This document shows positions 23,834-34,206 of a stretch of 64,000 bases of DNA, one piece after another. Source of the stretch: Mytilus trossulus (lineage: Eukaryota > Mollusca > Bivalvia > Mytilida > Mytilidae); NCBI RefSeq assembly GCF_036588685.1, contig NC_086379.1, forward strand, positions 73,749,727 to 73,813,726. The letters are read 5' to 3'. Positions within the stretch are counted from its first letter, which is position 1; every line of letters begins with the position of its first letter. A program made the translations under genes and the position numbers. The notes under the pieces are model-generated. The model was not told the DNA's origin. It ran no database searches and saw only the letters and a program-made list of their open reading frames with translations.

Positions 23834-24344
23834 GTTATGTGGTTTTAATAGTTGACTTTTCCAGAGGAAATAATTTCTCTAATGCTTATATGTTTTATTA
23901 TTATAAAGAGCTAATGTTGTTTTTTTCACATTAAGCACGTTTAAAAATTAACAGGCTTGCTATTATTGTTTGTTGTTTTTGCCATTTTGTTTCTATTTTA
24001 ATCTCAACTGGCCCAAAGGGTCAAATGAGCTTTTCTCATCACTTGGCGTCCGTCTTCCGTCGTCGTTAGCTTTTACAAAAATCTTCTCCTCTAAAACTAC
24101 TGAGTCAAATTCAACCAAACTTGGCCACAATCATCATTAGGGTATCTAGTTTAAAATGTATGTTCGATGACCTGGCCCGCCTACCAAGATGGCGACCATG
24201 GCTAAAAATAACACATAGGGATAAAATGTAGATTTTGGCTTATAACATCTCAAAAACCAAAGCATTTAGAGCAAATCTGACATGAGGTTATGTTGTTCAT
24301 TCAGACAAGATCTATCAGCCCTGAAACTTTTACAGTAATTATGT

Positions 24345-25510
24345 TCGGCAAAATAATATCGACAGATAATTCGCATATGTCACACTATGGGATATCATCC
24401 AACACTATACAATGAATTTCGGCATGGCTCACTCAGCGACACCAGAGAGTATGTCTAGATGGAGAAGCCAGTGAGAACAAACCAGGATTTCCACAGCTAG
24501 GGTACAGTATTGGGACCACTTTGTTTCCTTACATATATTAACGATATGGGAGAAACAATCTCATCAAAATCAACCCTACGTCTATTCGCTGACGACTCAC
24601 TACTTTATATATCAATCAATGTTAGTGAGGACAGTTTACAACTTCGACACGATCTGACGGAACTAACCAAATGGCCGTAGAGATGGCAGATGACATTCCA
24701 TCCAGCTAAATGCTATACACACTTAGAGTATCAAGAGTGAAAACACAACAATAGAAGAGTATGAAATGTTGGGACAACAACTATCCACAGTCCACCAATA
24801 TCTATACCTCGGAGTCCAATTATCAGAAGATCTCAGTTGGGATCCTCACATCAAAAAAGTCATCACAAAATCCAATCGAGTACTAGGATTTATAAGACGC
24901 AACATCTGGAAGTGTCAACAAGAGTTAGACATCAAAGCGCAGGCATATACATCGCTAGTGTGCCCACATCTTGAGTACGCCTTCACTGTTTGAGACCCAT
25001 ATCGAAAACACTACATTGACTCACTAGAAATGGTCCTAAGAAGAGCTGTCAGATTTGCGACATCAACATACAGTCGGGAACCAGGGACAGTAACAAACAT
25101 CATGACAACTCTAGAATGGCAAACGCTAGAATCTAGACGGAAACCTAGTAGACTGAGCATGTTCTACAAAGCCACACATGGAAAGGCGGTGGTTAACATA
25201 GTTACATACCATCATACGTGAGAAGACCATCTACCTCAACTAGACAATACCATTCAGAAAAATTTACTCAGATCAGTACGTCCAAAGATGCTACAAATAC
25301 AGCTATATACCACGCACCATCACCGACTGGAACAGTCTGCCTCTTGAAGCCTTCCAAGCTACACAGTAACCAGTAAACAGAAACCACCTGATTTTATCCA
25401 ATTTTAATTGCACTTGTAAATACTGAGCACGCAGGTTGACGTTTGCACAGCAGTATCTGCGTTATGGATTTCCACTGCAGATGAATAATATAGATGTAGA
25501 TGTAGATGAA
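24345..25510 (+). mobile_element. Decayed non-LTR retrotransposon, 3' part of reverse transcriptase
   Basis: Frames joined by eye read as the C-terminal half of a LINE reverse transcriptase. The palm motif is LFADDSLLYI (about 24583-24612, the FADD catalytic box). Then come YLYLGVQLSEDLSWDPHIKK, LVCPHLEYAFTV, MVLRRAVRFATSTYSREPG and WQTLESRRKPSRLSMFYKAT, and the usual terminal YIPRTITDWNSLPLE in another frame. Stops and frameshifts show it is dead. The copy is 5'-truncated and ends in a short TAGATG repeat (ATATAGATGTAGATGTAGAT near 25487-25506), a tail type seen in some LINE clades. Confidence 0.8.
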
Positions 25511-25660
25511 ATGCCCAAAAAGGTCAATTAAGACGTTCTTGCCCTTTGAAGTAAATTTTTGTTATCTTACAAGAATATTCTCCTCTGAAACTTCTGAGAC
25601 AAATATAACAAAACTTAGTCACAATCATCATTAGAGTATCTTGTAAAAGAATGTGTCCAA

Positions 25661-26322
25661 AGACCCCATCTGCAAACCTAAAAGAGGGACGAAAGCTACC
25701 AAAGGGACAGTCAAACTCATAAATCTAAAACAAACTGACAACGCCATGGCTAAAAATGAAATACAAAACACAAACAATATTACACATGCCACAACATAGA
25801 AAATTAAAGAATAAACAACACGAACCCCACCAAAAAGGGGTTGATCGCTGGTGCTTCGGAAGGGTAAGCAGATCCTGCTCCACATGTGGCACCCGTCGTG
25901 TTGCTTATGTGATAACAAATCCGGTAAATAGTATAATTCGATAGGTCACATTCATGAAAGGGAAGGGGATTGTAGTTCCGACGTAAGGAACATATCCGAT
26001 ATCATTTTTGAAACGGTTATTCCATAGCGGTCAACCAACTCGTGATGGCGTCCGTAAAATTTACGAAGGGATGATTTCAATTTCACCATTTGGAACTCTT
26101 GGTTTAATAGCTTCCTTGTGAGCAGCAACCCTCTATCAAGAAAATCATGATAGGAAATGCAAGCACGGGAATATCGTATCAATTGGGAGATATATACCCC
26201 GTATGCAGGTGCTGCAGGAATGTTGCTACTTAGAAATGGAAAGTTCACAATTGGAAAGCTGAAATCATCTCTTTTTTGGTAAAGTTTTGTTTTCAATCGA
26301 CCCTCATTAAAAGAGAACATAG
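25661..26322 (-). pseudogene. Reverse-transcriptase-type retroelement, C-terminal fragment (copy 1)
   Basis: The open frame 25952-26320 encodes 122 residues beginning after GRLKTKLYQKRDDFSFPIV and containing AAPAYGVYISQLIRYSRAC, DRGLLLTRKLLNQEF and LRKFYGRHHELVDRYG. I know this sequence type as the end of a retroelement reverse transcriptase that is very abundant in molluscs and other invertebrates; I cannot fix its clade (Penelope-like is possible). The 3' UTR part (25679-25950) contains CCATGGCTAAAAATG and GCAGATCCTGCTCCACATG. The catalytic RT motifs are missing, so it is 5'-truncated. Confidence 0.75.
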
Positions 26323-26560
26323 GAATAGAAGCAGTTTTTGGCTTATATTTCCGGAACTAAAGCATTTAGGGTGATTTGTACAATGGCTAAACATGTTCAT
26401 CAGGTTTAGATCTATCTGTTTTGAAATTTTCAGATGAATCAAACAACCTGTTGTTGTGTTTCTGTCCCTGAATTGGTAATTGTAAGGACATTTTGCAGTT
26501 TTTGGTTATTAACTTGAATTTAACACATGACATGGGTAAAAACTCTTTGTTCTTGTTGTG

Positions 26561-27375
26561 CTGTAATCTAGATAATGGACAGCAAATGTGTGCATAAATT
26601 ACCTCAGATATACTGCACAGTTCAAATATATTTTTACCATTTAGGAGCGGTTCCTGGATTTTGAAAGGGGCGCTATATTCTATAAAAGTAAAAATATATC
26701 ACCGAGTAAAGCGAGACTAAAAACAACTTTCACGACCACAGGCACTTGTCTCAAAAATAAACATTCAGGAATATTTCTTTAGACAAGTGCCTGTGTTCAC
26801 GACGTTATGCTAAAACACGACACTTTGTCCAATCCAAGGGTGAACGATTTATTCACCCCCACATCAGAATCCGTCATCTGCCTCAAAATTACGACAAAGT
26901 TGAACTTTGTACAAACATATTAGTTTTAAAATTTAATAGGAAAAAAGAAAAGTTTTCTCATTCCTTTTTTTTTTTTTTATCTAAGCTGGGACATTAAATA
27001 TTTCATCATATGTTGTGTACATCGTAAATCTTAATCCAGTGTTTAAAGTCAGAAAGATAGTTTAAACAATTTTTGGTAATTTCTGCCAAAAAAGAATGTA
27101 TCTAAGAATATCCGAATTACAGAAATTTTCGTCTGATTTGGATTAGTCTTTGAGACTCAATGGAATTAAAACGACTTTTTGAATATCTATTCGGTATATA
27201 AAGTGACTATTTCTGGCTCGAATTTAATCAGATCGGCTGGATCATATTTAAGTTTGTTTCAAAACAGGGGAATAAATAAAGGCAACAGTAGTATACCGCT
27301 GTTCAAAACTCACAAATCCATGGACATAAAACAAAATCGGGGTAACAAACCAAAACCGAGGGAAACGGAATAAGC
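26561..27375. other. Interval between the two inverted retroelement copies
   Basis: Contains a 15 bp perfect inverted repeat (26737-26751, CACAGGCACTTGTCT, and 26781-26795) and a dispersed repeat scrap at 27262-27370 (GGCAACAGTAGTATACCGCT, GGGGTAACAAACCAAAACCG). No gene seen. Confidence 0.45.
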
Positions 27376-28020
27376 TTGCGATCAATCAGACTTCATTTAG
27401 ATGGACACTTTAAAAGACACGACAAAAGAGATGATTTCAGCTTTCCAATTGTAAACTTTCCATTTCCGAGTAGCAACATTCCAGCAGCACCAGCGTACGG
27501 GGTATATATCTCCCAATTGATACGATATTCCCGTGCTTGCATTTCCTATCATGATTTTCTTGATAGAGGGTTACTGCTCACAAGGAAGCTATTAAACCAA
27601 GAGTTCCAAATGGTGAAGTTGAAATCATCCCTTCGTAAATTTTACGGACGTTGGTTGACCGTTATGGAATAACCGTTTCACAAATGATATCGGATATGTT
27701 CCTTACGTCGTAACTACAATCCCCTTCCCTTTCATGAATTTGACCTACCGAATTAGACTATTTACCGGATTTGTAATCACATAAGCAACACGACGGGTGC
27801 CGCATGTGGAGCAGGATCTGCTTACCCTTCCGGAGCACCTGAGATCACCCCTAGTTTTTGGTGGGGTTCGTGTTGTTTATTCTTTAGTTTTCTATGTTGT
27901 GTCATGTGTACTATTATTTTTCTGTTTGTCTTTTTCATTTTTAGCCATGGCGTTGTCAGTTTGTTTTGGATTTATGAATTTGACTGTCCCTTTGGTATCT
28001 TTCGTCCCTCTTTTAAAATT
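27376..28020 (+). pseudogene. Reverse-transcriptase-type retroelement, C-terminal fragment (copy 2)
   Basis: Same element as at 25661-26322 but on the opposite strand. It encodes KRDDFSFPIVNFPFPSSN, AAPAYGVYISQLIRYSRAC and LKSSLRKFYGR. A deletion of about 13 nt near 27650 (relative to copy 1, which has GCCATCACGAGTT there) shifts the frame, and the ORF ends at 27672. The 3' UTR part (27680-28020) matches copy 1 through GTCCCTTTGGTATCTTTCGT. With copy 1 it forms an inverted repeat of about 600 bp arms. Confidence 0.75.
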
Positions 28021-28854
28021 AATACAGGAGTAGTTGAAATGTGTGGGGTGGGGAGTAAACGATTGGAAAGAGAAACGTATTTTCCATTTATCTTACATTT
28101 TAAATTAAGTTAATATAACATCTTCCTCGGTTCATCTTTCTCTAAGCATATCATTAATATCATTATCATTATCATATATAATCATACATAATAAAAAAGT
28201 TAATTTATAACTTACCAAAGTCATATTTCCCCGTTCCTTTGACCTACAAGACACTTTCCTATGATCCGTTGATGACGGAAATCGTCCTCATTTCTACAAC
28301 GTTCACGTAAATTGATGACTCTATGTGTTAAAACAGTTATTGCCCAATCAAATCGGTATATTCGATTTAATTTGCACGGCTCGTGTGATCCTTTAACTCG
28401 AACTCATAAGGGTCACACAAACTGTGCAAATGAATTGAATATACCGTGTTGCTTGGTCAATAACTATAACATCATTATAGATAGAAATAAAATGTAAACA
28501 GCAATAACGTTCAGCAAACAAATATAAATAAGTCAACATGACCAAATTGGTCAATTGACCCCATAAGGAGATATTGCCCTTTTACGTAAATTTTTAACAA
28601 TTTTTCATAAATTTTTATAATCTTTTACAAAAGTCTTCTAAAACTATTTAGCAAGATTATAACGTTGCATTATTTCATGTATCAATTGTCTATAAAATAT
28701 CAGGTGAGCGACAAAGACTCCATTGATCCTCTCCTTTTTATCACTCAACCAACATACTAACATATTCAAAAAGGGGATATCTAGTAAGAAAAAGAGATAA
28801 ATAAATGTCATTTCTCATTAGCATATACTTCAAAAGTTCATTGACAAAGTTTTT

Positions 28855-28860
28855 TTTATT
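28855..28860 (-). terminator. Polyadenylation signal for the 288 aa gene
   Basis: TTTATT on the plus strand is AATAAA on the minus strand, 40 bp beyond the stop codon of the gene at 28900-29766. A second one at 28892-28897 lies almost on the stop codon and is less likely to be used. Confidence 0.4.
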
Positions 28861-28899
28861 AGAACAAATATATCCTCACTTTGAATATTAATTTATTTA

Positions 28900-29766
28900 C
28901 TATACAGTTATCTCAGAAGATTTCTTCACTAAACGCCGAGCAATCATTTGTTGCTTCACAACACCTGAAAACGATAGTTTACATTCCTTCACAAAAGTCT
29001 GAATTTTTGCACCCATATCTACTTTTCTGATTCCATTTCCTGGAAGCTTGTGTAAAGACTCGATACTCTTGACAATTTCACGAACAGATCTTTTGTTTTT
29101 TCCTTCAACATACGCTGGCGACAATGACTTTTCCAAAAATGAATACCTTGGATCATTAGTTAGTCCCGGTATAGCGCCACCAAATTTACTGAACTTATTT
29201 GTCTTTGTTAGTTTTGATCCTGTAAGATGATAACCCATGGGCGTTGAAGCTTTCAGAACTCGGCATTCTGGTTTTCTTGATTGTGAGGGCATAAAATGTA
29301 CAGTTCTTGCGCGTGAAGGGAGATCTCTTTCTCCTGTGTCATAGAATTCTGCATCGTTAAAGCGACGTAATCTCATGTCACCTTTCGCCGACATCATCGA
29401 CTGTCGTGACACGGATGTTCCAAGACGACCTGGAGCAGACGACGCTGACATAACACGTGCTTTCATTGCATTGATTCGCTTAACTTTCTTATCCTGAAAC
29501 TGCTGTTTTTCAAACGTAAATCGTGCAAGAAACTTATAACGTTCATTTCCGAGTTCAAATAATCTGGATCTGAGTAACCGTTCTTCTGTGACGTTCTCTG
29601 GGAGTATTCCCGACATTCTAGAATCTTTATGACTACTACGGTTCATAAAGTCATCAAAATCACTCTCTCCTTCCCGTTTGTGTTTTTCATTTATCCAGTC
29701 TTCAATATCTTTCATCACACCTCTTTTTCGGGTCTGCAAATTGTGATTTTTCATTATTTTACTCAT
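28900..29766 (-). CDS. Unrecognised basic 288 aa protein, intronless
   Basis: I do not recognise a family. The frame is open for 288 codons, far longer than chance in this AT-rich DNA, and unlike its surroundings it has balanced codon use. The ATG at 29766 has a good context (ACCAAAATG) and an in-frame TAA seven codons upstream, so the start is firm. The protein is Lys/Arg/Ser rich. Residues about 60-105 look helical and charged (EERLLRSRLFELGNERYKFL, KQQFQDKKVKRINAMKAR). A Ser/Arg-rich stretch follows (RVMSASSAPGR, SRQSMMSAKG), and the C-terminal third is also basic (KIQTFVKECKLSF, MIARRLVKKSSEITV). There is no signal peptide, membrane segment, zinc-binding pattern or repeat. A cytoskeletal, ciliary or nucleic-acid-binding role is possible but only a guess. 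No frame damage, and no similarity to the transposons nearby. Confidence 0.7.
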   Translation of the reverse strand: MSKIMKNHNLQTRKRGVMKDIEDWINEKHKREGESDFDDFMNRSSHKDSRMSGILPENVTEERLLRSRLFELGNERYKFLARFTFEKQQFQDKKVKRINAMKARVMSASSAPGRLGTSVSRQSMMSAKGDMRLRRFNDAEFYDTGERDLPSRARTVHFMPSQSRKPECRVLKASTPMGYHLTGSKLTKTNKFSKFGGAIPGLTNDPRYSFLEKSLSPAYVEGKNKRSVREIVKSIESLHKLPGNGIRKVDMGAKIQTFVKECKLSFSGVVKQQMIARRLVKKSSEITV

Positions 29767-29787
29767 TTTGGTGACTATCGGGTATTA

Positions 29788-30689
29788 GAACAAATATGTC
29801 TATATGTCTGTTCGGTATAATTCTATGATGTAAAATTATCTACACGCGCTCATCACATTAATCCTTGGTAGCTAAGTGTTCATAATGTAATTTTCTAAAA
29901 AAAAAAATTGATAAATTTAAATGAAAGTAAATCAAACTGCACATACAGCGGTTGTTAGTTTAATATTATCCCCTGTCTTGGTTGCTTATAAAGCATCGTC
30001 ATTTTTTTGTGGTAAATTAATTTTAACATTAATCATGCATCTCAATGCACGATCATTACAGTTGCAGAAGATAGAAGTTTATTATAGAAATTAATGATTT
30101 TAAGTTCAGCAGTTAATTGAAAGACGTACTTAGCATTACAATTAATTTTACAACCGACATAAAAGAACCATTCGATTGCTTCAGTCTTCATGGGAAAGAG
30201 TTATTAAATATTTTACCGATTTTTGAATACTAGTAAATCCATTCCATCAAGGATTTATAAAAGGCATGAGAAAATTCTCCTACACAGACAGGACAGAAAT
30301 ATATTTGACATCATTTAACTTGTTATCGTTTTTAATATCAAACCTTTGTCAAAAACACAATGCCGAGTAAATGGTCGCTTTGTTTGTATAATTTAGATCA
30401 GGGTACGCAAAGACAAAAACAATTTTATACATTTGACATCGTTATCTTTAAAACTTAATTAATTTATTAAGTTATTCAAACTGTATGTCTAACTGGAGGT
30501 CTCATACTTTAAAAATCATCATCTGACTATTTTTGTCATCTTGTGCTGTGGGTCCGCTGTGTTGTGACATCGACGTCTTGGCCTAACGTTCTTTTCATAC
30601 ACAAATTTCGTTTTTTTATAAATAAAAATGTAGGACTAGTAAAGCTTAAATAAATGAAAAAACCTTTTCCAACTGAAGCCACTTGTAAC
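29788..30689. other. Upstream flank of the 288 aa gene; nothing recognised
   Basis: AT-rich, no ORF of protein character and no repeat recognised. The promoter of the minus-strand gene should lie here, but I see no clear element. Confidence 0.4.
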
Positions 30690-31545
30690 TAGTTGTTGAT
30701 GTGTAAGTATAGTCTGACCTGGTCCCTTGTTGTATGTCAGTCAAGTCTTACCTCGCCACTTGTTGATGTGTAAGTATAGTCTGACCTGTTCCCTTGTTGT
30801 ATGTCAGTCAAGTCTTACCTCGCCACTTGTTGATGTGTTAGTATAGTCTGACCTGGTCCCTTGTTGTATGTCAGGCAAGTCTTACCTCGCCACTTGTTGA
30901 TGTGTAAGTATTATCTGACCTGGTCCCTTGTTGTATGTCAGGCAAGTCTTACCTCGCCACTTGTTGATGTGTAAGTATAATCTGACCTGGTCCCTTGTTG
31001 TATTGTTAAGCTTTTACCTTTATACATTGGCTAGCGGTATAGGGGGAGGGTTGAGATCTCATAAACATGTTTAACCCCGCCGCAATTTTGCGCCTGTCCC
31101 AAGTCAGGAGCCTCTGGCCTTTGTTAGTCTTGTATGATTTTAAATTTTAGTTTCTTGTGTATTATTCGGAGTTTAGTATGACGTTCATTATCACTGTACT
31201 ATTATGCATATTTTAGGGGCCAGCTGAAGGACACCTACGGGTGCGGGAATTCTCGCTACATTGAAGACCCATTGGTTGCCTTCGGCTGTTGTCTGCTCTA
31301 TGGTCGGGTGGTTGTCGCTTTGACATATTCACCATTTCCTTTCTCAATTTTATAGTCTGACCTGGTCCCTTGTTGTATGTCAGGCAAGTCTTACCTCGCC
31401 ACTTGTTGATGTGTAAGTATAATCTGACCTGGTCCCTGTTGTATGTCAGACAAGTCTTACCTCGCCACTTGTTGATGTGTAAGTATAGTCTGACCTGGTC
31501 TCTTGTTGTATGTCAGACAAGTCTTACCTCGCCACGTGTTGATGC
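30690..31545 (+). repeat. 67 bp tandem array, interrupted
   Basis: Units start near 30690, 30758, 30825, 30892 and 30959 and read ACTTGTTGATGTGTAAGTAT, then AGTCTGACCTGGTCCCTTGT, then TGTATGTCAGTCAAGTCTTA, CCTCGCC. The array stops at about 31002, where a family A repeat is inserted, and resumes at 31355 for about three more units. Units differ at a few sites (GTCAGTCAAG or GTCAGGCAAG). Confidence 0.9.
31003..31354 (-). repeat. Family A repeat inserted into the 67 bp array
   Basis: Reverse complement of the family A consensus: on the plus strand it reads GGAGCCTCTGGCCTTTGTTA-like blocks, then GGCTGTTGTCTGCTCTATGG, and ends CACCATTTCCTTTCTCAATT. On both sides the array unit contains TCTGACCTGGTCCCTTGTTG, so the same unit portion flanks the insertion twice. 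Confidence 0.75.
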
Positions 31546-34143
31546 GTGACCGCAGTCTTACTTTTCGACTTATTCAACTTTTTCTATAATACTTGTTGAT
31601 GTTAAAAGAATCTCGTAAGTGGTGATAGCTGCCTTTTCGTGTGTGCGTGTGTGTTCTTTTTATCGAACGAGAATTTGATGCTGAAAATTGTCAGATATTT
31701 GTCGTATTTGCAACTCGTCAAGAATCGGTGCGATTAATGCCTTATCTTCCAGCGTTTATGTTTGTCTATCAAGATTGTATGGTAACTGAGCTGAATATGT
31801 CCTTTTGTCAAGACAACTCGCGAAGGTGTGTTGCTGTATCTTCATAACAAGCATACTTCTAGTATTATATATCAGAAGAAGCTAATTCTCAGAATATACT
31901 TTTCGTTAGAATTACTTACGTTTTATTTACTGCAACTGACATGATGGATACCATAGTTTATTTAATTTCACAACATAATCCCTCCATTGAAGTATATTCG
32001 GGTAAGGATGTTATCTCTAATTTTAAATTGACGGTGTTTAAATAAATGGAGTTCAATATTTAAAGAAATACCACATTGAAGAGGCAACAATACTATAATT
32101 TATCTGTCATTGTCTTTAACCTTTTGAATAGCAATTGTTCGTTCGACTAGTACATCGAATATTTAAATTCGGTTAATAATACAGTTACTACGGTGCGTAC
32201 GTTGATAACGTAGATATAAGCTTGACAGATTTTCAATTTATAGTCGTATAGATAGACCAACTTGGTATTCCGCATTTAGGCGCAGGGGTACACACATACG
32301 TTTTTCTTTTGCTACTTTCCTTTTACATTTTCAATAATGATTTAATTACAAACTTAAGTCCTAATCCTCTTTTGTAGATTGTAACATAAATTGTTTTTTT
32401 TTTCCTTTGGATTTTATAATGAAATAGTTTGTTTGAAAAAAGTGATGATGGGGAAACTATGATATATTATCTGCAATTTGAAGTTGTACCAGACTTTGCT
32501 AATTAATAAAATTGAGAAAGGAAATGTGGAATGTGTCAAAGCGAAAGCAACCCGACCATAGAGCAGACAACAGCCGAATGCCACTCCAAAAACTAGAATC
32601 CAAAGGAAAGAAGGCGGGGCTTAGCTATGGTGCAACATATTCATTATCATGTTATTCCATGGCTGTAGCTCCACCCTTTTTTGAAAAAGCATCCGCCTCT
32701 AAAATATTTAGGAGACTTAAAACGTAAAAGGTCAAGTTCTTCATTTGATTTAATTTTATAACAAAAAGCAATAAATCATGTTTACCACATCGAATCCGAC
32801 ATTTTTGTTTGGCTTTCTAATGACTTAATGAAATCACCTGCGCAAACGATCATAAACGGGGCGCAAAACTAAAAAAATCTGGAAATTATCCACATTTTCC
32901 ATAATTTAAGTAAATTCTGGAGCTCTATTATATGAATTACGCAGATTATACACGAGGCGCTAGAGTGGCTTTCGCGAGCTTCCATTTCATTGGATAAAAC
33001 TAAAATGTGATCAATTTCCAATATTAGCTCAAGGTCTTCACGTCGCTGTCAATAATCTTTTTTTTTGTATTACAAATTTATATACCAAGTGTTTTACTTA
33101 TATATTAACATATATACGGATTCGTTTGTTTAAATATGTTCACTCGTAAGAACCATGGTATATGATAGTACTTGAACGATAATTATGTTAGTAAGATTTG
33201 TCCGCCAGACTTTTCTTCACAGATAATCATAAGACAAGTCAAAGACTATAACTTTACTGGGAATGTATAAGTCCCTAGATAAGTCCCTGATAAATTTTCT
33301 TAGGAAAATAACTTCATTGTTAGTAAAATATGGTTCGCACTTATTTTCCCTGGGAAAGTTTTTAAAAATATATAGATATAGATCCGTATTCTCGTTTTCA
33401 GTTTCCCCTATGAAAACGAAAAAGGTCTCTTAAATTTAAAATTTTATCAGTTCTCCAGATTTTTTAGATTGAATCTAGACTATATGAGAATTAGGCAGCA
33501 ACCATCTGATTTTCTGGGAGATATGGATTTTTTGTTGGACAAACTTCTACTGTACAATACTTGAATAAATAACTTAAAGTTTACATTTTAACAATTTTGT
33601 AAAACTGCTATATTTTGGGGCCAAAAAGGGGGTCTTACTGAACCTACTCCTTTAGCAATACATATAGTGGCACCTGAGGGTGAAACAAACCAATTTTTTT
33701 CAGGGTCAAAAACAAGTTATTTTTTTCTCCAAAAAACTTGAAACAAACTTTTTTTCCAAAAAAATCCAAACATGTATTGTTATGAGTTAAAATTTGTGAT
33801 TTTATAAAGAATTATAAAGAAGACTACAACCAGCAGATCTACCCATCGGAACAACATTTGATACAAAAATTTGATAACACTTTTAGATAAATGGATAATG
33901 TATTGTACAATAGCTAGGGATTTTCTATTTCTATTCCGGCTTAGTCATAATAATGAAGACTTCAGTTTGTACATCAAGTCAGTTTGAGATTTCCTTTTTG
34001 AAAGAATGTAGAAGTGCAGTATTTGATGTTGTTCCATTCGGTAATTTTGTTTACAAGTAGTAAAATAACGGGCGACGGATCGTGAGGTTCAAAATGACAA
34101 AAAGTATAAGAATGGGATTGTTTCCCCTTTTATTTGCACCTGT
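31546..34143. other. Spacer between the array and the esterase gene; no gene
   Basis: Only a family A fragment at 32503-32590 (AAAATTGAGAAAGGAAATGT, ACCATAGAGCAGACAACAGC) is recognisable. Open frames such as 31641-31847 look like chance. Confidence 0.4.
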
Positions 34144-34180
34144 GTCACGTGATGATGACTTCCTGTTTTGGAATGTAAAC
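34144..34180 (+). promoter_or_regulatory. Candidate E-box/ETS promoter element of the esterase gene
   Basis: GTCACGTGAT at 34144-34153 is a palindromic CACGTG E-box close to the CLEAR consensus (TFEB/MITF/USF-type sites). ACTTCCTG (ETS-type core in reverse) follows at 34158-34165. Both lie within 65 bp upstream of the ATG at 34207. No TATA box is obvious. Motif-only evidence. Confidence 0.3.
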
Positions 34181-34206
34181 GAAGGTGTACAACATTTAAA
34201 TGCAAA

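Larger units (their letters stand above)
21791..24003. other. Spacer with decayed repeats; no gene
   Basis: 22030-22290 resembles a common mussel repeat (GAATGGTTGCAAATTAGAC, then AGCTATCCACCATAGACC). 23105-23280 is a decayed 3' end of the retroelement found at 25.7/27.8 kb (CACATGTGGAACAGGATTGG, later GCCATGGCTTGTCA). 23286-23335 is a family I fragment. The open frame at 22047-22289 lies inside the first repeat and I do not count it as a gene. Confidence 0.45.
24004..28740 (+). repeat. Dispersed repeat L, broken into four pieces by nested insertions
   Basis: Pieces in order: 24004-24340 (CAACTGGCCCAAAGGGTCAA, AACTTGGCCACAATCATCAT), 25512-25660 (CCAAAAAGGTCAATTAAG, CTTAGTCACAATCATCATTA), 26325-26560 (AGTTTTTGGCTTATATTTCC, ACAACCTGTTGTTG) and about 28450-28740 (AGTCAACATGACCAAATTGG, TGACCCCATAAGGAG). 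Read together they keep the order of a tandemly built bivalve repeat that I recognise. The gaps hold a LINE fragment (24345-25510), a minus-strand retroelement copy (25661-26322) and a block with a second, plus-strand copy. Confidence 0.6.
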
